In this document: in pieces, positions 1-12,195 of the stretch | Position numbering within the stretch: the stretch's first letter is position 1 | How the letters are laid out: each line of letters begins with the position of its first letter | Assembly: GCA_020002185.1 (NCBI GenBank) | Contig: CM034532.1 | Location: forward strand, 25,274,100 to 25,338,099 | DNA: 64,000 bases | Origin: Paraescarpia echinospica | Lineage: Eukaryota; Annelida; Polychaeta; Sabellida; Siboglinidae | Reading direction: 5' to 3' | Made by a program: the position numbers and the translations under genes | The notes under the pieces: model-generated | What the model was told of the DNA's origin: nothing | Seen by the model: the letters and a program-made list of their open reading frames with translations, nothing else | Database searches by the model: none

Positions 1-589
1 CAAGTCAAACTGCCTTCTACACTAGTATAATCCGGTGCCAGTAGCCTGGTCCAGAGGGGATTTTGAGCTTGTTATATGGACATGTGAAAACCCTCTCAAC
101 AATCAGTAGTCTACGATCAGAACATATAAATAGCTAACTAATTCTAATATCAGCAGATTGCAAATTGCAACACTACCTTTTTGCACCAGACTCAACCTTT
201 GAACAACTCGTGTTCATGCAGTACAATGGCAAATAGATTATAAGATCATAGGATGCCACTGAAATTAATGCCAGCGGTGTGCATTTCATTGTTCCTCATA
301 AAAAAATTATCAACTGCCATTGCATATTCACTTGTGCTGAGTTATATCAATTATATTCATTAATAATTTTAAAATACGTTAAAATTTGTACTCGTACCTT
401 TACTTTGCCCCAGGTCTGCTTATCACCTTCAGGCATTTACATTATAATGACAAGGGTTCTATTTTTCTTAAAGATGGAATTCCAAGTACGACATGGTTGT
501 CACCCAGCGCCGTGCATTTGTTAATATTGTAAACAACAATGATTAATAAAGAGGATATATTTTTAATGATTCCATGTCATCTGCTGTGG
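1..589. other. No gene recognised
   Basis: AT-rich stretch with only short chance reading frames on both strands. I see no domain, repeat unit or RNA signature here. Confidence 0.5.
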
Positions 590-1258
590 GCTGCGGGCTG
601 ACTTTTGACTAATTACTGCGGGGCGGGTTGCGGGCCAAGTTACTGCTGGGTGGGGCGGGCTGCGGACCAAGATGTGGCAAAATATGGGGTAAGACCACAT
701 TTAAATTTTACATAGGCGGCCATTATAACGTTTCCTTCATTTCCTGCTAAATTTGACAAACAATTTTCTTGAAAATTTCACAGCATATTTAACCTCCATT
801 GACACAAGTGCTATGGAAAACTCGTAAAATTCTCATACCTCAGTTTTCAGAAAAATCCACCCAAACCTGACACCCCTCAATTTCGCCCCAATCTGGTGAC
901 GGATTTTGAAATATTGGTGCGTTCTGCAAAATAGCCACTGTGCGAATACGCGAGCGACTAGCGTATGTTTATTGCTACCTCGTGAAAGATCTAATGTAGT
1001 AGTACATTTAGTATTCACAGGACTGACACGTGCCATGCCAAAGTGCTCGAACAAAATTCACACATGCCACCAAAACGGTATTTTCAAGGGCACTCTTTCG
1101 GTCGGTAATGGCGGACGAATCCTTAATATGGTCTTACCCCATATGCGGGGCGGGGCGGGCTGCGGGCTGAGTTGTAATATGCGGGGCGGGCTGCGGGTCA
1201 AATGACATAGTTGCGAGGCGGGTGCGGGCTCAGATTTCCAGCCCGCGCAGGGCTTTAC
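590..1258. repeat. GC-rich minisatellite split by a MITE
   Basis: Two blocks, about 590-682 and 1144-1258, are built of variants of a unit containing GGGGCGGGCTGCGGG. The 685-1141 MITE separates them, so they were probably one array before that insertion. The G-rich strand is strikingly unlike the AT-rich surroundings. Confidence 0.6.
685..1141. mobile_element. MITE-like element with TA duplication
   Basis: A 457-bp element begins TGGGGTAAGACCA and ends with its inverted repeat TGGTCTTACCCCA. TA flanks both sides (683-684 and 1142-1143). The two frames inside (73 and 99 codons, on opposite strands) show no transposase motif, so it is non-autonomous. The TA target would fit the Tc1/mariner group, but the superfamily is inferred from target length alone. 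Confidence 0.6.
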
Positions 1259-1327
1259 CACTTACCACGTTTTTCTGTTCTGAATTTTGTTAGATCGTGT
1301 AAGGTATATGTTGAAATGGCGACTTAC

Positions 1328-1501
1328 CTGTCCTGACGGTGAAGCTAGAACGATACGTTGCCATCCTTGCGGTGTTAGTATAGCATTCGTTGATCCGTCT
1401 CGACAAACGAACGAAGCCACGGATTGACGCGGGTTGAACGATCGCTGCTGAAGACGAATTACCTTAAAGACGGGGTCGAGGTTGCGGTGCTGAATGGCCA
1501 A
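1328..1501 (-). CDS. Candidate 5' coding exon, unrecognised
   Basis: On the minus strand an ATG at 1501 opens a frame of 58 codons. It ends at a good splice donor (SPSGQ followed by gtaagt). The peptide includes FVCRDGSTNAILTPQGWQRI, which is well composed for a folded protein, and the surroundings (1320-1690) are CpG-rich. I find no continuation exon in the window: on the minus strand the gene would run toward position 1 and beyond. It could be the first exon of a gene off the left edge, or a transposon-derived exon. Confidence 0.25.
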
Positions 1502-2747
1502 TCACGACGGGACACCTAATAACCGGAAGCCGCGCGGAACTGTAACGGCGTCGGTTGTTTGAGAACGTTCTTCTGTGAAGTACCGCACAGCGACGACGTT
1601 GCTCCCCACACTGAGACGTAGTCTGGATACAGAGGGATAACGGTAGGTGAGCGACGGCCGTATGCATGCACGTACGCACGCATATTAATGTCGACGATTA
1701 ATGACATTACACACTTGCAGTCATGTGTCATTTAACTCGGTAGTTGAAGCCTAACATTTCGACCTCCCAAATGTGTTGTAATGAACCGTATGTTTTATAT
1801 AAAACGTTTTTTTGTGTGATTAATACTACCAAAAATACGTTAGTGGTTCAAATTGGCCAGCAATGTATGGTCTGTGTAACTTTGAACTATTGAAGAAAAA
1901 CGCATAGATTCCTTGCCAACCGGTATAAAATGATTGTCCCTGATCCAAAGGGAATTACAAAAGTCCTAACTGTGTTACATATCCTTTCCATCATCGTAGA
2001 TGGACCTCTCAAAGTTTGGCGCGCGAGATGCAAAGCGTTTAAACCTGTGTTGACGCAGCCTTATGTCTTATTGATCACTCAGAGTAGTTTACCAGGCATA
2101 ATATTAGAGCGGTCTATTACTAAAGATAGGCCTGCTAACCTATTATGTGTTAAAGGGGAAATGAAATGCAGCTGTTTCATGCTACCTATTGAAATACATA
2201 CTATATAAGTATACATTAATGGTAACAGAAACGTACTCATTTATAAGACAAACTGAAAAAACGATTTTGTTCGATGCCTAAATCGTCGCTATAGAGCACT
2301 GCGTATCGCCATCTTTGTTCCAAACGAGTGGTTTGATTTACTCCTATCTAATCCATGTTAAATTTCGTTTTTTTTTTTTTACTTCATTAGTAGACATTTA
2401 TGTGCGAAAACAAAGATATGGTGCCCTATTATACACGATATGTGTTCTATAGGTCAACAAATAATTTGTATACGCGTTCGAAATAAAAATGTTAAATTAA
2501 ATGGCAACGATTTATAACCAATGAAAACGTTGTTAACGTCGCACTTCCCGAACGAAGATTTTAGCTGCCAGAAGGGGGCGCTTTTTTCAAAGCAAAGGTC
2601 AGAATATTAGATGCGCGCGCATACCGGGACTATTTTTATTTTGTTGTTGACAAAGACGTCGAAGGATTTTGGTAGACTAGTTATTAAAAATTCCGTAACA
2701 CTGGGAGAAAATCGTTACGACAGATGAAGACTCTAGACTAGTTCGAC
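1502..2747. other. No gene recognised
   Basis: CpG-richer up to about 1700, then AT-rich. A 92-codon plus-strand frame at 1930-2208 has no recognisable motif and is probably fortuitous. There is a poly-T run near 2370. Confidence 0.4.
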
Positions 2748-2754
2748 TTGTCAA

Positions 2755-3116
2755 AAAAAAAAATGATACCAAATCTGAGGGATCTTAGTTACGAAATACG
2801 CCTAAAAGAATGTGGTTTAACAACACTAGAGACCAGGAGATTGAGAGGAGATCACATAGAAGTGTTTAAAATATTGAATGGTTATGAAAATATTGATAGA
2901 AACATTTTTTTCTCAGTTAAGAAAGATAGAAGGACCAGAGGACATGAAGCTACATTAGTAAAGGAGCAGTGTAGATTAGATATAAGAAAGTTCTCATTCT
3001 CACAAAGGACTGTAAATGAATGGAACTGATTATCTCCTGATTGTGTTGGTGCTAGTAGCGTGAATATGTTTAAAAATAAAATCGACACACACCTAAAAAA
3101 GGCGGGATACATGTAG
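2755..3116 (+). pseudogene. CR1/L2-type LINE ORF2 C-terminal fragment
   Basis: The reading frame encodes the thumb/C-terminal tail of a non-LTR reverse transcriptase of the CR1/L2 group (MIPNLRDLSYEIRLKECGL; TRGHEATLVKEQCRLDIRKF). The same block occurs at the end of the intact LINE at 58140-61061 (VPEIRNLNYEDRLKHLNLPS). An in-frame TGA at 3027-3029 interrupts it after VNEWN. The frame then runs on through SSVNMFKNKID to a natural stop at 3114-3116. Everything 5' of the thumb is missing, which is the usual result of 5'-truncated retrotransposition. It is non-functional. Confidence 0.85.
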
Positions 3117-3311
3117 ATAAAAAGTATTGGACTCTCGATATGCCAAAAGGCTTCCTTGTCCACCTGCCATCCAGAGTAATTTTCTGGATGGCAATCTTGT
3201 TAAATCTTGTCAATTACGGTTGACACACACAAAGTCAAAGGGCCTGTGCCATACGGGTGATACGGGTTTTACCCAGTGATAGTGTCAGAGTGTGCGATCC
3301 ACGGTCCGATA

Positions 3312-4270
3312 ATGTCCGGCCCCGGCCCGAGTGAGGTTCAGTTGTGGGAGTCGGACAGTGACAGTTGGTCTATCGACGACGAAGACGTTACGCGATTTAA
3401 TAATGTCGCATGGTGTTTGTGTGGACACTGCGTCCCAATGTCGACGCACATCGAGTCGCTGTGCTGTAGGGAGATAGCTGCCGTACAGCACCGTATGACA
3501 GACCTTGCAGATGCCTGCATTGCCGACTATGAGTACGAGTGACGATTTCAACTTGGAAGTCGGTCTGTTGTCATTGTATGATTTGCGTGCAGACTCGTTG
3601 ATTCGACCAATAGCTAGTAGGTAAGTACTACGTAGTTCAACAGGTATCGAATAATTATTTCAAACTTAAATAGAGCAATTATATTTGTTCCCACCACAAA
3701 TGTTCAGGTTCATTCTATCTTCGTAAAATACTATGTCTATGATTTTCATCAAACCATTTTTGATCATTTTCTTAATAAACTTGCTTTTATTCTTGACAGG
3801 ATGTGTGCATCCTTTTTATACAGTTGTTTAATTCCTATTTAAAAGTGTTCAAGCAACTTGCATAATTTATATACAAATGTAGACAGGAGTTTTTAATATA
3901 ATAAAAATGTTATATATATATTATGTGTGTGTGTTATCAAGACCACATCATGAAATGTAGTCTTACAATCATAATTATTACAGCCCTTCACAAACAAATG
4001 AACCAATTCACTGAATTCATGATGCGATATTGATAAAATAAAGTTTTGCCAGTATAACAATAATTAGAAGATAACGGTTGTTTATTATCAACTAATACAA
4101 ATAAATGAACTTTCAGAACATATCGATTGATTCGATTACCCGCATAACGTCACTTCACGTTGTGGTCAAGGGAGAGACTTGGAAAAAGCAACAGACATGT
4201 TATACCAGCCTGCACTGTATCCAAAAGCGAATGGGGTTTACAAAAATTTCAGCTATGGACATTGCACTAT
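3312..4270 (+). pseudogene. P2X7-type C-terminal zinc domain, decayed
   Basis: Exon 1 (ATG 3312) has an acidic start (SDSDSWSIDDEDVTRF) and then NVAWCLCGHCVPM...ESLCCREI...ADACIADYEYE. This spacing of cysteines, W and CC fits the P2X7 receptor cytoplasmic C-terminal domain, which in invertebrates often stands alone. A one-base shift is needed at the TGA at 3540-3542 to continue into DFNLEVGLLSLYDLRAD and a donor at 3620/3621 (AG|gtaagt). After a tttcag acceptor, exon 2 (4117 to about 4270) continues TYR...RHFTLWSRERLGKSNR then HVIPACTVSK, with an in-frame TAA before RHFTLW, and ends at a gtgagt donor. Both exons carry one disabling change, so I call a pseudogene. Sequencing errors could mimic this. 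Confidence 0.65.
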
Positions 4271-4275
4271 ACAGG

Positions 4276-5400
4276 TGAGTGTACAGTGAAAATAAAAACC
4301 CTGGACAAGTAAGATTAGATTGACCAAAAGGTAGAATGAATTACTCGGTGCCTTCTTATCCCATTTTTGGAACAACAATGTGATCTGTAGTGTCTTGCAT
4401 GTCCCTGTTCATAATTCGATTTGTAATACTGAAGCCAACATGAAATATATCAACAGTTTATTCATATGGAGAAACAATTCACAAATAAATAAGACTACAT
4501 GGCAGACTGTGCCAATGCATTAGTTAAATTCACACACCAGTTTTCAATGTTTCTTTCAGTTGATTCACTTCACACTGTGACACATTTTAATCTAACTGTA
4601 TTACAATTTGGGTTTGTGCCAGTCCTGTACACATATAGTACATAAATAAGTAACATGTTTATTGATGATATGGGCCACCATTATGATTAAATATTGTGAT
4701 AAACAAATTAATACATACAAAATATTCCATTACAGTTCCAGTTTTACATATTTGTGGGTTTCAACTTTCAACACTAGGGGCATCTGTCAAGAAAACAAGT
4801 ACTTATTATTCAAGATACAGATTCAAAGCTTGTAGTACTAGTTTCAAAATCTATCAAGTGCCTCCAAATGGATTCGTTTAGATTTATGGCACTATATAAG
4901 TGTTCTTTTTATTATTAAGTACTTTTTGAGATGTTGTTTTGTGATAATGTCAAATGTAATACTAACAATGAAGTATGAATATATAAAAAAAACGTATAGC
5001 TGAATCCTTTGCTGCTTCATTAGTTTGTAGCACACAGTGTGATGTTTGAGAAATGGTGGTCTGTTGCAAAAAACTCACTATAAGTAACATGTTTGGACTT
5101 GGTTAAACTATTCCAGTAAATTACATATACCCAAAGTTCCCTACATCGAATAGTGTCTAATAAAACACATTGCATACCACAACTAGGATACAAGCTTTCA
5201 AGTGGATGTTCCTTACTTTAGGAGGTCCTATACAGTAGTGAGAATCCACTTTGCCTAAAACATTTCTCTGTTTCTGCCAGTGATGTTCAAACAATGTTAT
5301 TTAATCATAGAAATCCATTGTCATTTGAAATTGGATGTATCAATTTGATGGCACTAAACCGAATTGATACGGATACAATTAGTTTTCCGTAAAGCGGGTT
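4276..5400. other. No gene recognised
   Basis: AT-rich, without convincing coding potential. The longest frame (4696-4881) has no motif. Confidence 0.45.
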
Positions 5401-5488
5401 CTTTGCTTTGCCACAGCCTCCTCTTTTGCTGGTTTTTTGATGCCTGCATGCTCTGCTAGAGTTACCTCCTTACTCGATGTCGTAACTT

Positions 5489-7480
5489 GGAGCACACTTC
5501 ACAGCTTTGGGCCACACGTGCATCTAGCTGCAATGCCCTCTAGAATTTCTCCTCGGAAGCTGTAGTCCTTTGACGCCATCACTTTCTTCACTACATACTC
5601 AGCAGACTTTGAATACTGCAGCTGATACCATAGCTTGTTGTCTGCTGTTTTCACCATTTCCCGCTGATTGAGCAAATGATAAATATAAAATCAGTATAAC
5701 AATAGAAATATCTGAAGAATAGCTGTAACATGCACACAGTAAACCAAACAGCTTGCTTGTATGCTCTCTCTTGAAATCAAACGGCTAATGTAATTTTTTA
5801 ATCGGTTCCTAATTCTGCCATCATTTTCAATTTCAACTTCCAAGGAATTCCACAATACATTCAAATATTTATTATTGAATCATATATATATATATAGTTT
5901 ATATATAATGATGTTTATATTTATTATATTATGTATGCATAAGTTTATATTTCAATAAGCAATTCCAAAGCACACCATTCCAATTCGATTTATATCTAAT
6001 TAAACAATTCAAGTAACAGTGAACAGATGTCCTCAATTATAATTATTTTATCTGTTGTTTGCATGCATACTCTTGTGCAGTGAGATTGTATTTTCGAAAC
6101 TGTATTCCTAACATTGTTTTGCTATTGAGTACAGGCAGGGATTTTCAGCCATTTCAGTTTATTTCCTAATGCACTACTGGATTTCTAAAGCGTGCAACTT
6201 TGTCAAGCAACTGATACATTATTTTGTAACATAAAATGTCAACACTATTGATGAATGATATCACAAGCCTTACCTTGTATTTGTGTTTTGGTCAATGGTG
6301 GCCAAGTGGAGTCGGGCTATGATGCCTTGACGGCTGAAGTTGGATGCATATTTGAGGAAGAGGGCGTGTAAGCTCTCCAGTTCACCAGTGTTAACGCAAC
6401 TCTGCACCCGCTGTCCATGTATGGGAATTCCTGATGTGATGAAGGAGCGAGATCCACATCTCCTTCATCAAGCGGGGATCACCATCACAAGCTGATGTGC
6501 AATACCACGGGTGGTTGGCAATTGTGCCTATCGAAGGGACAACTTCAACTTTCTTGGCAGACAACCTTTATTTCTTGGTAGTCCTCTAACAGTCTTTCTA
6601 ATGCTGGGATGCCTGTCAGTGGCAAGTGTGATAATCTTCACCCCATGGTCAGTCAGGTTGTCTAAGCAGCGTTTCAAGCCCTCCACTTCCATCCAGTAAC
6701 TGTTCTTGACCTCTGTGACCCGAAAAAGTTTCTTGAGCAATGATGAGTTGGCTGTCAGTGTCCATGATGAAGTAAATGCCAAATGTAGAGTTGTGTCCTG
6801 GATTGTCATATCTTGCATCGCCTGATGCGACCACGCTTTGTCTGACCAGAGCTGACATGATGGCCTCTGAATGGCATGTCCACATGTCCTCTATCTCTGG
6901 CAGTATGTATGCCCGCTGTATGTTGTAGCACTGGCGGGATGACAAGGCGCATAGGTTCATTAGGTTGACCAAATTGTACACAGTGAATGAATGTCCAGTC
7001 AGGAAGAGGACGCTTGGTGTCAACAAGTTACTCTCATAAATGTTACCAATCTTGGGTTGCGAGTGTCACATGAATGAGTGGCCATCAACACATTCTGTGG
7101 TCACAACCACTGCAAATGCAGTTACTGTGATGCTAGGCTAAGTGGTTTTATTGCAGTTTGGTGTTTTAGCAGGTGCAGAAAAGTAAAATTATGTTTTTCT
7201 CACAAATGGCAAACTTTCTCTCTTTCCCATTAGTGTAAGAACCGCTTGAGTCATCATTAGTGACATCGCTGTCACCTGCTACAACATATTCTGCATCACT
7301 CGTTTCATTGTTTCTCTTCTCACTGTTGCAGACAGAATCGTCTGAAGATGGCGATAGTGAGACTGGGACATCCGAAGGGTCGTCTACAGTGACAGAACTG
7401 CCATGGTCAGGGTCAGTCAGAGAAAGCGTGCTGGACTGCGATGGCAACTTTGCATACCCATGGTCATGATGAATGTTCAA
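5489..7480 (-). pseudogene. Kolobok-like DDE transposase relic
   Basis: Read on the minus strand from 7480, the blocks come in the order of an invertebrate transposase family that I associate with Kolobok. First is a Ser/Asp-rich N-terminus ending ERKFAICEKNIILLFCTC. Then come TTECVDGHSF...QPKIGNIYESNLL, the catalytic-type block VVASGDARYDNPGHNSTFG (first Asp), VTEVKNSYWMEVEGLKRCL, and LATDRHPSIRKTVR (second Asp). Further down are LMKEMWISLLHHIRNSHTW and LESLHALFLKYAS at about 6470-6300, then LWYQLQYSKSAEYVVKK and DYSFRGEILEGIA at about 5660-5510. Frames change several times, stops interrupt, the segment holding the third acidic residue is deleted, and 5670-6280 is unrelated sequence or an intron. 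It is dead as a gene. The superfamily name is from memory of the motif pattern. Confidence 0.7.
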
Positions 7481-7483
7481 TGG

Positions 7484-8927
7484 AAAACACTATTGTCTGT
7501 ATTAACTACTGCATCGACAAAGTGTCGCACTGGCGACACGACCACTGGCTTCCTTTATGTTTTGACACTACAAGTCGATGGCTTGGCAGCACTACAAGTG
7601 ACATTTGTATTACCATGAGGGACAATGTCATCTCGTGTGCTAAATCCTTCGCTGGATCCTTCGAAGCTTGTGCTCGGTATTAGGCCCTATGGTTGTTTGG
7701 ATACTTCCGTCATATATTATGAACAAAATGAGACAATCTTGCAAATATTCATTAAAATTGGAGCACAAGTGCGATTTACAAGTGACTTTTTCAACGTTTT
7801 CTATTTAGTGGATATATGTGTTATCTTTAATTTTGATGATTAAAATATATGTGCACTCAAATGTGTTTAACATTTGAACTTTGTAAATACAAAATATATA
7901 TTTATTAATCTTTGTGGCTTTTTCCTGTGACTTTATTTCCTTTTTTCCTTGTTAGGCTTACATTCAAAAGTAAATCAATTAAATACAATGTCCTTGTTAT
8001 TAAAAGCATACATTGGTGTTTGCAGTCATGCAATGTATATCAGAAAAAAACTTGGTATGATAGCATGCTTGCTAAACTGTCGCCTCAAAGCTGGAGCATC
8101 AATTCGGGGTCCATTGTTACAAGCCAATATTTGAGACACATAAATTAGTATTAGGCCTACATGGTGATTAACTTTACTTGACTGATGTGAACCTACTTAC
8201 TGTGCCAATAACTAATTATATCAGATATGACTATAGTGTTTTGTTGTATGCTATTGACTGTATCGTAAACAAATATTTTTAAGGATTTAAATACTTGTAA
8301 TGTCACTTATTTAATAATTCCAATGGCAATATCTACAATACATGATTGACAGGGCTTGGTCCGGACTGTGACTAATGTTGACTAATATTTGACGACATTA
8401 TTTCGCAAAACGTTATACTGGCTACGGTAGCTGACATTTATTTTTGTAATTATTTTAGAAGGTTATTTCCCCTTATTTCCCCACCAGCAACTAAGTCGAT
8501 AACATAGACTCGTAGATGTAGACGTTGCGGTATTCCGACGTAGCAACACGCCGGCACAAATTGCTGTAAACTAAATCGGCGGATTACAAGCACTCATTAT
8601 TCCTAATTATATCATAGTATTCATACGTATTTGTACTTTATTACATTCACATTTCTTATTACATTTCAATTTCGCATACGTCATATTTATATATATGCAG
8701 ACTTTGAATTAGAACTGTGGGACTATATAGTAGTCGTAATGATATCTAACGGAACTCGTGAGTGCCGAGTCACCTTGGCAACAACAAGCTGGTTTCGGCT
8801 TGTCATTTCCTACGCGCCGCTTCACCCTCCAAATAAGGCAATGATGTCGAGCTTCCAGGTCGATTTCGCTTAATTTTACTTCATCGGTGCATAGTTATAT
8901 GTAAACAAATCGACTGGAGATGGACCT
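7484..8927. other. No gene recognised
   Basis: AT-rich. Short frames at 7625-7843 and 7912-8148 show no motif. The terminal repeats of the neighbouring Kolobok-like relic may lie here, but I could not place them. Confidence 0.4.
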
Positions 8928-9338
8928 GTGGCTTTAACCAAGAATTATGTTTTGACGTCCAATGTCTTTTTATGCTCGTCACTTTCGTATTTAGGTTTGC
9001 AATCGGCGTTCGAAAGTGACTACCGCAGACTTTTGCCAATCTTGCCACCGGGCGAACACATCAAATTCATCATCTATAACTTGTTTTTTTCTATTGGAAC
9101 CCTTCTGTGGAAGTATGTGAAAAGTTGCTTACTAACATTTATAGTATATCCAGTAGCCACGCAGTGCTATAAATTGTTCTGTTTTTATGTGTTTGTATGC
9201 GTTTCGTCGGTTTTTCTGAGAGCTATGCTGCGTCGCCTATCGAATTGCTGTATACAGCTTTGGGAGACATCTCACCAATCAAACCGGATGTATAACCACA
9301 CGCCCCTGGAGCATGATGGCGGCGCCCTGTGCCGATAG
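8928..9338 (+). CDS. Hypothetical 136-codon ORF, membrane-like
   Basis: The frame contains two or three hydrophobic stretches (around residues 46-60, IKFIIYNLFFSIGTLLW; and 68-98, CLLTFIVYPVATQ followed by LFCFYVFVCVSSVFL). It carries several Arg/Cys residues near the end (RAMLRRLSNCC). I do not recognise a family. No promoter or splice evidence supports it and composition is close to the flanks, so it may be a chance frame. Confidence 0.15.
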   Translation: MALTKNYVLTSNVFLCSSLSYLGLQSAFESDYRRLLPILPPGEHIKFIIYNLFFSIGTLLWKYVKSCLLTFIVYPVATQCYKLFCFYVFVCVSSVFLRAMLRRLSNCCIQLWETSHQSNRMYNHTPLEHDGGALCR

Positions 9339-9339
9339 T

Positions 9340-10760
9340 AGCTACGTTTGAACAATTATTTAAAATATACCGTGACGCTGTACTTGTCAAATCATGGTGA
9401 CTTGTACTGTAAATGGTATGTTCTTATGTTTGGGCTGTGGTTGTTCAATCATTTCATTTCCCCTTTAATGTTATCGTTCATCTGTGTATGGACAACATAA
9501 ACATTGGCAAGCTGTGACTGACACAGAACTTTCTAAAACTTTAAACACAGTATAAATATAACTTTGGGTTAACTTTGTATCGAACCTTCCGTAATATGTG
9601 CCATAACCCAAATCTGCCTCACCACTGGAAACACGGAAGACACGGCGGCGTAAGATTCTTGTGATTTGGATTTGTGTCGTTGTGAGTTGTGTCGCAAATT
9701 TGAGGACTTGTAGGACTGTTGCCGCATACAGCGATGAACCATTGGACGTCAGACGTCACTCAGGAAAGTTTATGACATGTACGATGATGACGACGATAAA
9801 AAATGAACATTTTGAGACTGTCGTTGTCGCCGGTAACAAACAACAATTTCAGATTCACGGACCGAACATCAAGTTTTATTTGAAACGGATAATACATTCA
9901 TGACATTATACAGAATCACATGGATTATTTTCTACGTCAAATACAACGTCTATACGTATAACTCTATCATATTGTAATAGTATTAATATGATGCGCGCAA
10001 CTGACAGAATTGTGCAAGCCAGCCATTCACTGTTTCAGTGATCTCACTGACATTGTTGCTGTCAATGTCACTGAGTGATTCAACGATTTCAGTTACTTCC
10101 GACGACAAGGCGGCTCGATGTTTGAAAACACTAAATAATTTGGTTGGACTACTGCGATGATGTCATCCAGAGATGATAAGGCGACCCCATGTTCGGTAAC
10201 AGGAACCTATATTCATCACAATAGCTAGCCTCGATTACCCAGGCGCCATGAGGTGGCAGTATTTTTTCGCCCCTCACTACGGCCTGGAATATTAAGACCC
10301 TGCCAATGTTACCGGTAGGGGGAATTACCCCAGATTCGGGTAGGGACGATGATTGGCTCTCAGGTTAACTATGAAATAACAAATTAAATAAGGGTACACT
10401 TTTATCAGATAATACTATACTATAACAACTATTCAGCATTAAACTTATATTGAAACATGTCATACGAAAAAATAAACCGACATTAAACTTGTTTTCGTAG
10501 TTTAGTGCCTTTCACTTGATTACATCAAATATCAAACATTCAAATACATGTTTACTAGGTGGCAGCTCTCGTGGCTGTCAACGATTCCGTATTGACGTTC
10601 TTTGCTTATGCTCGAGCAGAAACAACAGATTAAGTCTGAATAAGCATGATATAAATACTAAACAAGGACAAATTTAAGTAAACAAAATGCAATCGATGTT
10701 GCGCGAACGGTCGGACTGCTAACTAATATATGTAGTCACCAAAGTACAACCTAAACGTGC
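9340..10760. other. No gene recognised
   Basis: Mixed AT-rich sequence with a few CpG-rich patches (10180-10340). No frame or repeat could be supported. Confidence 0.4.
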
Positions 10761-10764
10761 TGTT

Positions 10765-10845
10765 CTTGGTGGCTAAATCGGTTGTGTGTCGAACAACTAT
10801 TTGAAATTTTAGGGTCCTCGGTTCGAATCCCGTAGAGTACTCGAA
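10765..10845 (+). repeat. tRNA-like sequence, probable SINE head
   Basis: A pol III internal promoter is visible: an A-box-like GGTGGCTAAATCGG near 10769 and a perfect B box GGTTCGAATCC near 10821. The T-arm pairs poorly and no clean acceptor stem is present, so this is a tRNA-derived SINE or pseudo-tRNA rather than a working tRNA gene. Confidence 0.45.
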
Positions 10846-10849
10846 ACTG

Positions 10850-12195
10850 TTGTTTGTATTCATTTAGTTTAAGATTAATTTTATTTTGTATACTATCTCG
10901 AGCACTCGTAATTTCATTTCGTTATCGAAAACATGCATAATACATAAACATTCTGAGGATAGACGTGCTAACTGGCAGTGAGCAGTCAAAAGGCGATTCT
11001 CAGTCAGCCTATCTTCCTGGCGAAGTCACGCAGCTAGGCGAGAGTCGGTTAAGCGAGACAACATAATAGACACCATTAGCTAACGCAATAAGCACAAACC
11101 TGACGCCAAAAACATACGCCAACCGCAAAGTTAATTGAGTTCTACGTCACAACTTTTGCGATCCAATGAGAGGTTTACGCGGGATCTGTAGTTCGACTTC
11201 ACGTATGAACGCCAAACATGAGTATTTCGCGTAAGTACAAACGCCGACTTATATCGTACATAAATAGTTATGGTAATTCAAATGTAACTATACAGAGTAA
11301 TAGCTACACCTTTTAGGGTCACATGCTTATAAATTACATGTATGCATGTTTGACGACTTTTTAAAAGAACTACGACTTGCTTGTTTTCATCTGCAGCGAT
11401 GGAGTGAGGTGCAATAACAGTGCAATGCACATTTGTTTATTGGACTCCACACGCTTAGGCTTATGCATGGCTAAGCGCACCTATATACCATATTGTAACA
11501 CATGTCTATCTAATGTTTATTAAGGCAATACGGAACCGTGAAATACATTTTTGTTATTTTTAATCAGATCTTGCTGTAATTTTTACACAATATGTAAATT
11601 GCAAATGAAATGTGGAAAAAAAAAATTTGACCCATCCGTGGCCCTCATCGTGCCCCCCACATTTAATTTTAATGGTATCAGCTGGAGGGCTAGATCTTGA
11701 CAATGACCAGGCAAAAATCAGTATAACTTTGTGTGTATATAACTAAAATATACCTGCTTTTAGTAACATAATTTGTTTTTGGATATCTTATCTAGTTTTT
11801 TTTGGAGTGGGGTAAAAATAATACAAATGAAATGTGATTATTTTGTCATCACAAATTCACCTTATTGTTTTTTTTTACAAATATACTGCTGTTACTAAAT
11901 GTGGAACTATGGCATGGAGTCTGAAAATTTCAAAAGATTCTGCAATAAATAGCCAAGATCCACTCAACTGATGTAGCAGGCCCATCGAAATAATTATAAT
12001 GGAGAAAAACAATGTCAAAGTTTGGGAACAATTCAAAAATGTAATTTCATAACTAAAAATGAACATACAGTCATCAAATTGCACAAACAAATACTACAGT
12101 TTACAGTAATTATGAACATGTAAAATACAACAGATTACAACTGTAAACTGGAAAATAATAACTCATCATACCTCCACATACCACAAACGAAAAAA
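10850..12195. other. No gene recognised
   Basis: AT-rich with poly-A/T runs near 11620 and 11870. The terminal repeat of the MULE-like relic just downstream should lie at its 12.2-kb side, but I found no convincing inverted match with 13.8-14.0 kb. Confidence 0.4.

Noticed and set aside
10020..10090. Imperfect palindrome CTCACTGACATTG...CAATGTCACTGAG
   Set aside because: Mismatched, short, and not flanked by duplications. Probably chance.
10765..10845. A functional tRNA gene
   Set aside because: The B box is perfect but acceptor and T stems do not pair, so it is more likely a SINE head.
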